From Muscardinus avellanarius (Eukaryota > Chordata > Mammalia > Rodentia > Gliridae): 64,000 bases of DNA. The DNA lies in NCBI GenBank assembly GCA_963383645.1, contig OY726569.1, positions 33,815,592 through 33,879,591 of the forward strand, in the 5' to 3' direction. The notes beneath the pieces are model-generated. The model did not search any database, was not told the origin of the DNA, and was given only the letters and a program-made list of their open reading frames with translations. Made by a program: the position numbers and the translations under genes. Of this stretch, positions 22,968 through 34,149 are shown in pieces (within the stretch, counting starts at the first letter, position 1; the number at the start of each line of letters is the position of its first letter).

Positions 22968-23229
22968 TTAGACATTATATAGTATATAGCACTATATTCC
23001 TCTATTAATGGGATATCTGAAGTTTAGTTCAGTTGTCCATACAAGGAGTTGATTTACCCCATTCTTTTTCTGGGGAAACAGGACCTAGTCAAACCATTTC
23101 TGACTAATTACCTAGTTCCATCAGCCTCCCCCAGATTTGTGTGCTTATATAAATCAATTACACCTCAGGAATAAAGTGTGAAAGAGTAGTTTGGGTCATT
23201 AGCTCTAAAATCAAACAAGCTAATATTAG

Positions 23230-23452
23230 AGATATAGAGTTTTTTGTGTTTGTTTGTTTATTGTGGAGTGGGGATAAAATCAAGGGGCACTCTATTAATT
23301 GAGCTAAATCTCCAGCCCTTTTTATATTTTTGTTTTGCGACAGGATCTCACCATGTTGCCCAGGCTGGCTTTAACATACAATCCTCCTTCTTCACCCTTC
23401 AAAGTGGAAATAGCTGGGTTTTTAGGTGTATGCCGCCATGCCTGGTATAGGA
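23230..23452 (-). mobile_element. B1-dID SINE, diverged
   Basis: Antisense ID arm ('gggataaaatcaaggggcactctattaattgagctaaatctccagccc') followed by the B1 arm ('ttgcgacaggatctcaccatgttgcccaggctggc...gccgccatgcctgg'). Confidence 0.8.
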
Positions 23453-23460
23453 GTAAATTC

Positions 23461-23950
23461 TTATTTGGGGTCATTTTCATTTCAGCTTAACACTGACTCC
23501 TTTTCATATGCCAGGTACTATGGGTAGAACAAAGTCTTCACCTCAAGGCTTCCTTACTTATATCAAAGATATTGCTCATCTGACTCAGAAACTGAGGTCA
23601 CAAACTCTTTCATTCTCTCAGTTTTCCTAAATCTCCTATATTTCTTCCTTTCAGTGATTCTTCAAATATTATATAGTTTATTTACCTACAGTGGCCCTTA
23701 TACCTAGAAGATGAAAAAAAAAAAAACAGTCTTCTGATTTCTTCTTGAATGCAATACTCTTGGTGACTCTGGTATGACTCTTAATTTGTAACTTGGTCCA
23801 TTTGTAATTTCTTTGTTTTGTTTCTAATTTTTTTTTATCATGCTTCCTTCTTTTAGTTATTTATAGAATAAGGTCTAATTTGCTTGACATAGTCTTCTAA
23901 ACCAACCATAGTTTGTCCTAACCATTTATTTCTAATCAAATCTTAAAAAA
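23461..23950. other. Unclassified, possibly old L2-like DNA
   Basis: 'tagtcttctaaaccaaccatagtttgtcc' loosely recalls L2 coding text. Too diverged to call with confidence. Confidence 0.25.
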
Positions 23951-23960
23951 TTCTGAAACT

Positions 23961-24180
23961 TCCGGGCATGGTGGCGCATGCTTGTAATCCCAGCATTCGG
24001 GAGGCTGAGACCGGAGGAACGCGGTTCGCGGACAGCCTCAGCTACTTAAGTGAGGCCCTCTGAAACTCAGTGGGACCTGGTTTCAAAATAAAGAATAAAA
24101 AATTGGGCATGGGGTGTAGCTCGGAGGTCAAATGCCTCTGGTTTCCATCCCCAGACCTGCAAAAAAAAAAAAAAAAAAAA
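23961..24180 (+). mobile_element. B1-dID SINE, type B, with TSD
   Basis: 'tccgggcatggtggcgcatgc...aggaacgcggttcgcggacagcctcagctac...attgggcatggggtgtagctcggagg', A tail of about 20. TSD TTCTGAAACT (23951-23960, repeated as TCTGAAACT at 24181). CpGs partly retained, so fairly young. Confidence 0.92.
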
Positions 24181-24189
24181 TCTGAAACT

Positions 24190-24838
24190 ATCACATAATT
24201 CTCTTTAAGGTATACATTCTATACCTTATATCTATTATTTCACTTTCTAAAATCTCATCACTTAAATTTGCAGTGTAAAATCATATGTAATGCATATTTT
24301 TTCTTTTCCTCATAAAAGCTTTTTGGAAGATTCCTTTTCTCTGTTAACTTTCTTTGATGACCGTTAACTCACAATGGCATCCCTGTCCCCCAAGATTGCC
24401 AGTACATATTATTCAACACTTTTCTTAAAGCTATCTTTTTATGTTTATGCTTGTTCTTTTCAAACTTAAAAACTAAGTGACCTGAATGATCTATTTCTTA
24501 CATTTTTTGATCACATGAAGCACTAAGTAAAGGATCATACAAATAGTGATTCCATGAAATACGGAGTAATTGCTTTCCAGTTTCAAAATGGCTTAATATC
24601 TATTGATATTTCTTCTTCAGTTTTGTCAGTTTACTTTCACTTTATTTATTTTTTGATTTTGTAAGATATATTTATTACACCACGTACAGAATGCTTTATG
24701 AAGACATTTCATGTTGATTTAAGCCTAGCACCTACAATATTCAGAGGAATGATAAAAACCACTAGGAGAAAAAGAGGAAAAATATAAAAAATAATTTTTA
24801 TAATAAGTACAGAAGTATTAACAAGAACACATCAGGAC
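24190..24838. other. Unique AT-rich DNA
   Basis: No feature recognised. Confidence 0.3.
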
Positions 24839-25000
24839 CTAAGAGTGATGGTCCATGCCAGTATCTAAGAGGCTGACGGGAATACCACAGATTCGGGGCC
24901 CAGTAAGAGCCCCAGTAACTAAGTGAGATTCTGTCTCAAAATAAAATATAAGAAGGGCTTATGATGTTATCTTGGATAAAGATGGCCTCTGAGTACAATC
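24839..25000 (+). mobile_element. B1-dID SINE, very degraded
   Basis: Traces: 'gtgatggtccatgccagtatctaagaggctga', 'agtaactaagtgagattctgtctcaaaataaaatataagaagggct', 'gatggcctctgagtacaatcat'. Old copy. Confidence 0.6.
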
Positions 25001-25058
25001 ATCCCCCCTCTCCTTTCCCTGCAAGACACATAAAATAACACTCAGGAGAAAACAAAGT

Positions 25059-25082
25059 GATGTAAGATATGATGTAAGATAT
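25059..25082 (+). repeat. 12-bp tandem repeat, two copies
   Basis: GATGTAAGATAT twice in a row, then a third partial copy (GATCTAAATA). Confidence 0.9.
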
Positions 25083-25149
25083 GATCTAAATACAACAGTA
25101 ACTGTGTTAATATTTGTTTACAATAAAGGTGAAATTCTCCACATATAGT

Positions 25150-25320
25150 TAATCATCATAAAAAAGGAACACTATTGTTCCTCTTTTTGGATGATAGAAA
25201 TGTTCTGAAGTTGATTATGGTGGTAGTTGCACAACTCCATGAATGTGCCCCAAACCATCAATGTGTTTAAGTGGATGAATTGTATGCTATGTGAATTGGG
25301 TGTCAATTAAGCTGTTACAC
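25150..25320 (+). mobile_element. Ancient L1M 3' terminus
   Basis: 'gatagaaatgttctgaagttgattatggtggtagttgcacaactccatgaatgtgc...gtttaagtggatgaattgtatgctatgtgaattgggtgtcaattaagctgttac' closely follows the end of mammalian-wide L1M 3' UTRs. Confidence 0.75.
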
Positions 25321-25919
25321 TTTTCATTTAAAATTGCTTATTTATTAGGCTCTCTTCATACCTTCGATCATTCTGAGGTAATTATGGAAATGGAGTGGGT
25401 TGGTTGCCATGCTAAACTGAGACTCTTTGAAGGAGGAGAAGTTAAAGGCCCCGACCTTTCAGAAAACCATCCATGGCTTCCTCCGACTGGGAGAAGAGGC
25501 TTGAGGAGCCCATAAAGCAAGGGACATGCTCGTGTGAGGCAAAAGACATTCCCACAGGCCATGCCAATGCATATCTAACTTTTATTTCAAGCTGACTTTG
25601 ATATTCTGAGAAACATCTTTTAATATTTTCTCTTTAATAAAGTATATAGTTTCTTCTTTCACCTTGTAACTTTGGTATAGTACTTTTATCTCTGCTAGTG
25701 AAAGATGAAAGTCAGGTTGGAGGAAAATTGTTTCTTTATAACATTAGATTCTATTGACCTATCAGGATTTACTTATGAACAAGTAGATATGAACTTAATA
25801 TGGTGCTGTTCCTAAATAATTTTCTATATCTTCACTCCCAAATTAAAATAAAAGTCTTAGCAAAAGCATTTATGTGATTAAAAACCTTATACTTCAGCTA
25901 TTTCTACATGTAAAAACAA
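25321..25919. other. Unexplained stretch with a GC-richer core
   Basis: 25375-25560 is clearly richer in G+C than its surroundings ('aaaggccccgacctttcagaaaaccatccatggc'), with open frames on both strands (74 and 64 codons). No splice-bounded exon, domain or repeat family recognised. 'accatccatggcttcc' recalls L2-like text, but weakly. Confidence 0.3.
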
Positions 25920-25921
25920 AA

Positions 25922-26349
25922 AGACAAGCATAGTGGCATAGGCATGTAATCCCAGCACTTTTGGGAGGCTGAGATAGAAGGATAGCTGGTTCAAGGCTAG
26001 CCTCAGCAGCTTAGTGGAACCTTCTGCAACTTTGTAAGACCCAGCTTTAAAATAAAAATAAAAAGCCTGGCGTGGTGGCGCACGCTTGTAATCCCCGCGC
26101 TTGGGAGGCGGAGACAGGAGGATCGTGCAGGTTCGAAGCCAGCCGCGGTGGCTTAAGAGACCCTGTTTCCAAATAAAATATAAGATAGGTCTGGGAGTGT
26201 AGCCCAGAGGTAAAAGGCCCCTGGGTTCTATCCCCAGTACCACCAAAAATAAAAAATTAAAAAATTAAAAAAATTAAAATAAAAATTATGGCTGGGAGTG
26301 TAGCTCATAGGTAGAATTCCCTTGGGTTCAATATCCAGTATCATAAATA
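25922..26349 (+). mobile_element. B1-dID SINE interrupted by a second SINE
   Basis: Left part 25922-26065 is the B1 arm ('atagtggcataggcatgtaatcccagcactttt...gacccagctttaaaataaaaataaaaa'); right part about 26288-26349 is the ID arm ('atggctgggagtgtagctcataggtagaattcccttgggttcaat'). Confidence 0.87.
26066..26287 (+). mobile_element. Inner B1-dID SINE, type A, young
   Basis: 'gcctggcgtggtggcgcacgc', 'ccccgcgcttgggaggcggag', perfect box B GGTTCGAAGCC, 'cagccgcggtggcttaagag', 'gtagcccagaggtaaaaggcccctgggttct' and an A/T tail. High CpG retention marks a recent insertion into the linker of an older SINE. Its ID arm resembles type B, so it may be a link between subfamilies. Confidence 0.92.
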
Positions 26350-29300
26350 AAGTAATATATTATCAATGTTGTGTTTTATGTAATGAAAATATATTATCAA
26401 AGTTTATTCCATTCAGTAATACCTAATATTTTTCATATTTACTTATGCACCATTTACCTTACCTAAAAATCACAGAACACATCTAGAGAGAATGAAAAAG
26501 GACCTAGTCAGTACATTTTTGATTTTGGAATCGGGAATTTCATTTAATACAGTTTAAATGATTAGACAGCAGTTCTGTTTGTACTATTTTCATCTTTTTT
26601 AACCATTTCCAATTTACTGAAATCCAAGCTATATTTAATGTGCCTTAAACATTTATATGTTTAATATAGCAACATCTCCTGAGAAACAGCTTGATTAAAT
26701 TTGGATTTTAACAGTCACTCTAGAAGGCAGGAAAAAATGAAAGAAGGCTTATGTAGTGGTTCTGAGTAGTAATAGTTTACTTTTGCAGTCATATGCAAAG
26801 TGCTACGCAAGTAACTCTTACCAGCTAGATTAAAATTATATCTGTAAGTACTCACATAGAACTGGAAGAATTTCCCTTTCCTGACAAAATTTTTTATTTT
26901 GGCATATTCAAAAAGCAATACCTTCCTTTTTTGCCTTTAACATGGAAGCAAACACTTATTATGTTCATTAATAGGCATATATATTACAAGAAAATCTTTT
27001 TCACAAAATTTATATTTACTTCCTATTTTTAAAGTTTCTATCTTACCTTTAATTTTATAAAATTTTAATAAATTTATTTTAATATTTAAAATTTGAATAA
27101 GTTTTAATAATTTTATAAAATGTATAAGTTTCTGTCTTACTTTAAATTTTATAAAATTTTAATGTTATATCAGCTTCATTCTAGCATATTATCCAGTGTA
27201 AAATGGTATAACAATATGTAATAATTATTAATATGACACTTAAAATTTCCCTCACTTGAGGATGATTTTCTCAAAAAGAATGAGTTACCAGGACACCAGA
27301 GATACAATATATTCTAAAAAGAAAATATCTGTCAACTACCCATTCAACCATTCCTTCAGTCCATCTACTTATATACAAAGAGCCTACAAGAACTTATAAT
27401 TAAATTTAAATTGTAAAAATTTAAATACGTTGTGAATTATAAACTACATACACAGATGAACTTCTACACATCCCTAGATATCACCCTCCATCATGTTTTA
27501 AATGAAATAACATGTATAAGTTAAAAATCACCACTAAATTCATAGGAGGAAATACTGAAAGATCAGTGCCAATTTAAAGTTACATATGGTTATTGTTATT
27601 TTTATTTTAGAACACATTATTATTGATGATTTAAGTAGTTACAGTTTGTTCAGTAAGTCAGTAAACAATAAAAGGTTATGGAAATGTAAAATATTATGTA
27701 AAGTGTTTGGAAAAGGGTAGCCAGAAAGCAACATGAAGATCAGTAAGAGAAGCCTGGCATATCTATAGAAGACGTCACATTAACAATACGGTAAACCTGT
27801 CATTTCACCCAGGTCATTTGGCCAAAAACAGTTTCCCTTGCAGTTCTGCTCATTGTAGTGTATTTAGTGTAGTTACATACTTAAAATAATTAGATTTGAA
27901 GTTGCTTAGCCCTCTTGAGAAGCCATGTTTTATAATCATCTTCTGGGGTAGGGCTATGCAGATATTAAGAAATGGAAGGGACAGAGAGTGATGCATTTTC
28001 TCTGTATGGACACAACACTGCAACTTAGTTAATAACAGATTCTCAGGGGAGAAGGCTCAACACTAAAAGGTTTATAAGATAATTGTATTGCTTCTGTATC
28101 TCTGATCCCTAGTCACAACCCTATGAATATCTCAAAATATGACCTTTTTGGAATTTAATTGGGAGTAAATACTACAGACAGGATTCCAAGTCTCCTTAAT
28201 AAAAACATGTAAATAATTAAAATATCTTAGAAAGAATGACTCCAGCGAAATTAAAGTGTGGATTAAAAGAATTAGAGAAAAGTTTAGACATTTGTAAAGG
28301 TCATTTTTTTAGAGGGACAGATGATAGTGTGAAATGATAACTCTAGTTAATGAATTTTCTCAAGACAGATGAATATCCTTGTTGGCCTTTTTATTTATGA
28401 AGCATAGAACAATGTGCCTCTTCCTATGAAAAGAACCACTGAAATATGTCAGTTGCATTATAAAAGTTTTACTTAAATATATTTTTGAAATTTGGTAACT
28501 ATCTTGAGCACAATCTTTTTCTTATGCTGATAAAGCAGGCTCACAAAGCAAAAAAAAAAAAAAAGCAATCAGTGCTCAGAGTTAAAATTCATAATAGAGT
28601 TGCAGCTAAAACTTATTCATCTGAAACCCTCTCTTTCTGAGGAAGCTTTTAAAATATGCTATATTTTTTCCTTTCCCTCTATCTTTATTTTTATTTACCT
28701 CCCTTCATAGATTTGCAAACTTCCTTGGCTTACCATCCCATTTTTGGAAGTAGAATTATTCAGTGCCTCCCTAGAAAATGACCTTCCTTAAATGCATAAA
28801 CAAAAAGAAGCGGTGACAAAATTACATTTTATGTGTCTGTGTATTAACACCCCCTAGGGGGCAGTTTCACTCACTTTGGGAATCTAGGAGCCTAAATCAA
28901 TGACTATCAATAATCGCCATAAGCAATGAAGGATGAAGGATAAAAATAATATTCATCCATCTAGAAAGAGTATACTTCTGGAGGTTGGTAACTCATATTT
29001 CTTGGAATTATGAATATAGAACGTATTAAAAGAGAGATGATTTTGACTTTCTGACATATCTAGCAAACTCTACAGCATACCCTAAATTCTTTCAGCATTG
29101 AATTTATGTAATTAAAAATATTAATCTTTTTTGTAGAGTTTTTCAACTATTATATAAACTAAATTATCTTCTTTTTCTACTATTCTGCCACTATATGAAT
29201 CCCTTGGTTTCTTGACTATATTTCAATTAAGTATTTTAACTGTTGATTTTTAAATAATTATATATTTGTTGAAGATTATGAATAAAACATAGAGGACCCT

Positions 29301-29689
29301 CATACTTCCCCCAATGGTAAATTTTTTGCTATCTATGGTAAAATATCAAAACCAGAAGATTGGTGCTGACATGTCTATAGATTTCTTTGTTATTTTGTAA
29401 CATATGTAGAATCTGGTAAAAAATCACTGCTATAAAAACACCTAATGCTTCTAATGAGGGTAAAAACCTTACTTTCCTCAACATTTCTTTACAAAATTCT
29501 TTGTATAATACCATTTTAAATATCCTTTAGATATTGAAAACCACATAAGACAATATCAGAGCTTTTGATTCACAATTAAACACAATTTAGAAAAGTAAAG
29601 AATGGAAAAATCTATAGTTCATTCTAGTGTACTTTCCTCCTTTATGATGATGTAAGAATTTTTATCATTTACTTTTATCTCAAGAACTT
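26350..29689. other. Long repeat-poor AT-rich interval
   Basis: 3.3 kb without a young transposon. It includes the 94-bp-spaced direct repeat at 27032-27163 and an (A)n run at 28550. No exon-like frame. Confidence 0.4.
27032..27163 (+). repeat. 38-bp direct repeat, 94-bp period
   Basis: 27032-27069 and 27126-27163 match nearly throughout (aagtttctRtcttac...ttttataaaattttaat). A local duplication or replication slippage in AT-rich DNA. Confidence 0.8.
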
Positions 29690-30882
29690 CATTACGATAT
29701 TTGTTAAGGTACAACTGCTGAGAACAAATTTCTATCCTTCCTTCACCTGAAGACATCTCTAATTCCATTTCATTCCTGAAGGACAATTTTGTCAGATGGA
29801 GAACTCTGGATTGACAGTTCTTATTTTCTCATATTTGAAAAATGTGTCACTGTTTTTCTTATGTCCATGGTTTCTGATGAGAAATATATGGTCACTCAAT
29901 GTATTTTCCTCTGCAGGTAAAGGATGATTTACTTGCTGCTTTCAATAATTTTTTTCTCTCTGCAGTAGTTTCCTATGACCTGTGTTAGTATTACCTGTGT
30001 TAGTGTGGATTTCTTTGGGTTATTCTGCTTGGGATTTGGTCAGTTCTTGAATATATGGGTTTATGCTCTTTGTCATACTTGAAATTTTATTATTTCTGCA
30101 AACACATTTTAGACTTACTCATATTTCTGGCACCTTGTTGATATGAATATTACAATTTTTGTTATAGTCCCACAGAGACTTTCAACTGTTTTCTTTCTTT
30201 TTTCCTTTTATGTTTCCTTATTTTTTAAATCTATTTCATCTCTTTCAGCTTGGTAAGTTTGTACTATTCCCTTTTAAAGTTCACTAACTCTCTCTTCATT
30301 ACACTGGTGAATTCATCAGGTTTTAAATTTTTAATTATTATATATTTCAGTGCACACATTATTTTTGTTCTTGGCATGTGCCATTAATTTATAAAACGTT
30401 TCATTTGTTTCAGATTGGAATTGCTTAATAAATTTGTTATCGTGATGGCTTTATGTCCCTTGTTAAATGAATCTCATGTATCTGCCACCTCTGTGTTGGT
30501 ATATGTTATCTTCTCATTCAAGATAATATTCCTTTTTAGTTATTGGCATGAAGAATAAACTTCAGCATATTTAGAGCAATTGGGTGCTGTGTTATAAGGC
30601 TCTTTTTTTGAGGAAACTTCCTATTATATTGCACAGGGCGAAACTATGATCCAGTGGGGTCAACATACAAGTTCTTTGGAAGATGGGGGGAACCACTTGT
30701 TGCTCTTTATATGGCCTCCGCTAAAAAAAAGAGTGGGTTTCAGGAAGGACCTTGTTATACTGGATGTAAGTTAAAGCTACAGCTCCATTGGGAAAGGAGA
30801 AGGGTATATTGGTACCAGCTGGTAGGGAAGAAAGTCACAGATTCTTTTTCATTATACCACCCAGGCAGTGGGAAAGATTAGG
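29690..30882 (-). mobile_element. Ancient L1M-type 3' UTR, antisense
   Basis: The plus strand follows the complement of the long mammalian-wide L1M 3' UTR over 1.2 kb: 'ttattctgcttgggatttggtcagttcttgaat', 'gttatagtcccacagagactt', 'aagttcactaactctctcttc', 'tttcatttgtttcagattggaattgc', 'gtgatggctttatgtccc', 'gccacctctgtgttgg', 'gctgtgttataaggctc', then a GC-richer part. A 14-bp segment (acctgtgttagtat) is duplicated near 29978-30005. The 75-codon frame at 30654-30881 is part of this UTR and not a gene. Confidence 0.8.

Positions 30883-30929
<47 letters not shown>
30883..30929 (+). repeat. (GT)n microsatellite
   Basis: About 22 GT units at the edge of the L1M 3' UTR. Confidence 0.97.
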
Positions 30930-32590
30930 GAATTATATATTATCAAATGTAATTAGTAAGCATAAATATATGCTAAAATAAAATGCTAGACCCTCCTGAA
31001 TGTATGTAATTAAAGTTATGATGTGTACTTATATGCCTTATTTACAGATCCACATAGCTTACACTGTGTGATTTATTAAAAAAAGTTAAAAGTTTAATCC
31101 TAACCAACATGATGGAAGAACTTAATATGCATAAAAGTTGGATCAGCAAAACTAGTGAAAGTCCTATTAAAAATGCTAAGTTCATTCATTAGATAACATA
31201 CAATTTTCGTTGTCTGATGCATTTTAGTAAACATTCAGGATGTATAAATGTATAAATATATATATTAGGATTACTATTTGCATTAATTCTAGTAGTTTCT
31301 AGCAGTGTTGGTACTACTGATATTTGCATATACATTATAAAAACAAATTTCAATTGATCATTTATTTTTCATTTTTTCAAAGTATATTAGAACCTCTAAA
31401 TTGTACAAAAGGCAGTTATTCTGCTGTATGAAAGCAGCTTGTGAAATACATTGTACAAATTGGAAAAAAAATACGTAGGAAAAAACGTAGAGAAAAATCT
31501 CTTTAAGCAGCTCTACTGATAAGAAGGAGATGTAATCTCTCCTCTCCACTGAGTGGATTTACTGAGGGTCAGTGCATATAGGATTCAATGGAATAAAACC
31601 CAATAAAATATGATAGATAAATAAAATGAAAAGGATCTAAGGGTCAAGTGCGGAATCTTCACTGCTGATTCCAGCTGATAGTTCCTTTCCTTCTTTACGA
31701 CATAAAGATGTTTAACTAAATACTCATACAGATCTCAGGATTACTGGTTTTCATTTGTAATTTTCATTTTAATTTCTGCATTTTTGGTCATGTTTCTTCT
31801 CTTTGGCCCTCTCACCATTTTGGATTCATATTGAATTCTGTCTTTGCTGCTAGTTATACATTTAATAAAATATTAACCTGATTTTTTGTCCTTCCTATAA
31901 ACAATGAAATGACATATATGAACGGCAAATGTGGTATTTGTTGTCCTGTTAATTCTTATCTCTGTCTAGGACTTATTTTAACCTTTAAGTTTATCATAGC
32001 AAACTAATATCAAATGTTACCGTGCATTTAACTGTTTATCATGGCATCAACACAAAAGAGCAAATTAAACTAGTGAAGCCTATATTTTCTAACACTCTAA
32101 GGTGTCTATGCGGATCATTATGCATTCTTCACCATAGGTCAGTTGCTTAGCGACCAGAGAAGTAGAGAACTACTAATTGAAAGTGTTCTGTATTGCCAGC
32201 AATGCTTGCTGCAGGACATTGAACTTAGGAATTGCAGACACTATGTCAGATAAAAATGTTGCAGGGGTCAGGGAGAGAGGACGAAATAAAAATAGTTGAA
32301 GCATTAAATCACTAGAAATGTTTATTATTTACTTTATAGACAGTAGGTTTTATTTGAAAAATACTGTTTCTGTCTTATGACAAGTATTATTTAAGTTGCT
32401 TTTTATTCTTAAGAATAATTTGCACAATCAAGGTAAAAAAAAAATCCCAATTGCGGCTTCTATTAAAAATAAAGTAATATAGAAAATAAAGGCAGGAGAA
32501 AAGGGAGAAAAAGTAGAGGCATCACTATGTTTCACTCAGGGTCCTAGAGATAAGTAGCTATATCTGCAAGATTTTTCTGATTGGTTGTTG
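30930..32590. other. Unique AT-rich DNA
   Basis: No repeat recognised. 32142-32155 (GTTGCTTAGCGACC) resembles a weak X-box with one mismatch in the second half-site. Confidence 0.35.
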
Positions 32591-32599
32591 TGGTTTTTT

Positions 32600-32683
32600 G
32601 GCTTTTTTTGTTTGTTTGTTTGTTTTGTTTTGGTGGTACTAGGGTTCCTGGAAGCCCTTCTACCTCTGGGCTACACTCCCAGA

Positions 32684-32735
<52 letters not shown>

Positions 32736-32840
32736 TAAAGGGTTTCTTAAGCCAGGGCAGCTGGCTTTGAACTGGCGCAATTCTCCTGTTTCAGCCTCCC
32801 AAGCTCGGGGATTACAGCATGTGCCACCATGCCCGGCTGT
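32600..32840 (-). mobile_element. B1-dID SINE, type A, with internal (AT)n
   Basis: 'ggtggtactagggttcctgg...ggctacactcccagacc', then (AT)n at 32684-32727, then 'tttcttaagccagggcagctggctttg...accatgcccggct'. The microsatellite sits in the inter-monomer linker, where other copies have 'tattttatattttt', so the linker itself has expanded. Confidence 0.9.
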
Positions 32841-33493
32841 GTTTAAAAATAAAAATAAGGAAGTATGGGGATGGGGATAAAGAGCAGAGATAGGAAGAGG
32901 AAAATAAATAAATAAATAAAACCAAATCCTTTGAAACAAATAAAAAAAAACAAATCAAAGTAGCAATGCTGTTACAGCACAAAAGAAAAATAAAAAATAA
33001 AATAAATTATAGATTATTGTTTTCTCTTCATGCATCCACAGAAAATAGATGAGTGATAACTGTATAACTACCTTTAGTAGACAAGACTAGGTCAGGAAAA
33101 GGAACATATTCTTCACAAGACCAAGACTAAGTTACTAAGCTTGATTTTCTTAGACCTTATTTGCTACAAGAATTCAAATACAATTCTGTATGTCACAATT
33201 TCTCTCATTCTATCACTCTTATATGTCACGGGCATACACATTAAAGTGTGAGTTTCTGCATGTGTATTGTATGTGTTTGTATGTATGAAAGAGATATGAA
33301 TAAACTTTATAAAAACTCATTTGTAGCAAAAGTTGGTTGTCACTTTTACCCCAAAGCAGGTTATATTTAGGAATGGTTGTAAAATGGGACATATATTAAC
33401 CAGGTGCCTGATAACCTGGTACATGAATAAATATCTTATATGGATTATATATTTTAAAAATCAATAATTAACTAAAATTTAAAAAAACTGGTA

Positions 33494-33682
33494 GCCGGGC
33501 GTGGTGGCACACGCTCATAATCCCCATGCTTGGGAGGTGGAGACAGGAGAATCACGCAGGTTCGAAGCCAGCCTCGCTAGCTTAGGAGACCCTGTTTCCA
33601 AATTTAAAAATATATATGAAAATTAGTTCTGGGAGTATAGCCCAGCAGTAGAAGGGTTTCCAGGAACCCCAGTACCACCAAA
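33494..33682 (+). mobile_element. B1-dID SINE, type A
   Basis: 'gccgggcgtggtggcacacgct...ggttcgaagccagcctcgctagcttaggagaccctg...cagcagtagaagggtttccaggaacccc'. TSD AAAAAACTGGTA on both sides (33482-33493, 33684-33695). Confidence 0.93.
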
Positions 33683-33699
33683 AAAAAAACTGGTAAAAA

Positions 33700-34149
33700 T
33701 TAATTGCTAATGTCTGAGTGCCATTTCAGAACATGGAGGGTCTTTGTGACTATCAGTTGTCTGCAGTAATTAGAAGATAAAAGGTGATATAATGAGAAAT
33801 GTTCTGTCTATGCTGGACTTATGGTACAGCCTTTTAAATAAATTGTAGAGATTGGGTTGTCATTTGTTTATTTCTCATAAAAGCCAAATACAGAACATGC
33901 TATGAATCCAGTTTAGCTGTTTGTATTTGGACTACACTTCTGTAGAGTTTGAATATAACTTTGGGTGTTCATGTGTACTACAGTTATCTACTTACGGGAA
34001 GCTTGAATTTTCCCCCAGAAATTTAAACTACAGAAATTCAGGACTAAAGAGAGACAGGGAGGTCAATCAACATTCTTCATTGACAGAAATCAAGTTAGAA
34101 TTGTTTTTTGCAAGCATACAAACTGATTTTATCTAGAAGTTGTTTGGGG
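33700..34149. other. Unique DNA, nothing recognised
   Basis: A 71-codon frame (33921-34136) has no recognisable features. Confidence 0.3.

Noticed and set aside
26066..26160. tRNA or 7SL RNA gene
   Set aside because: The 7SL-like and tRNA-like text belongs to B1-dID SINEs; no free-standing cloverleaf or SRP RNA was seen.
25887..26246. 119-codon minus-strand frame
   Set aside because: Lies entirely in two nested SINEs.
30654..30881. 75-codon frame in a GC-richer stretch, considered as an exon
   Set aside because: The position and order fit the 5' part of an antisense L1M 3' UTR, and no splice sites bound the frame.
32544..32939. 131-codon minus-strand frame
   Set aside because: It runs through a SINE and its (AT)n linker; no domain and no start context.
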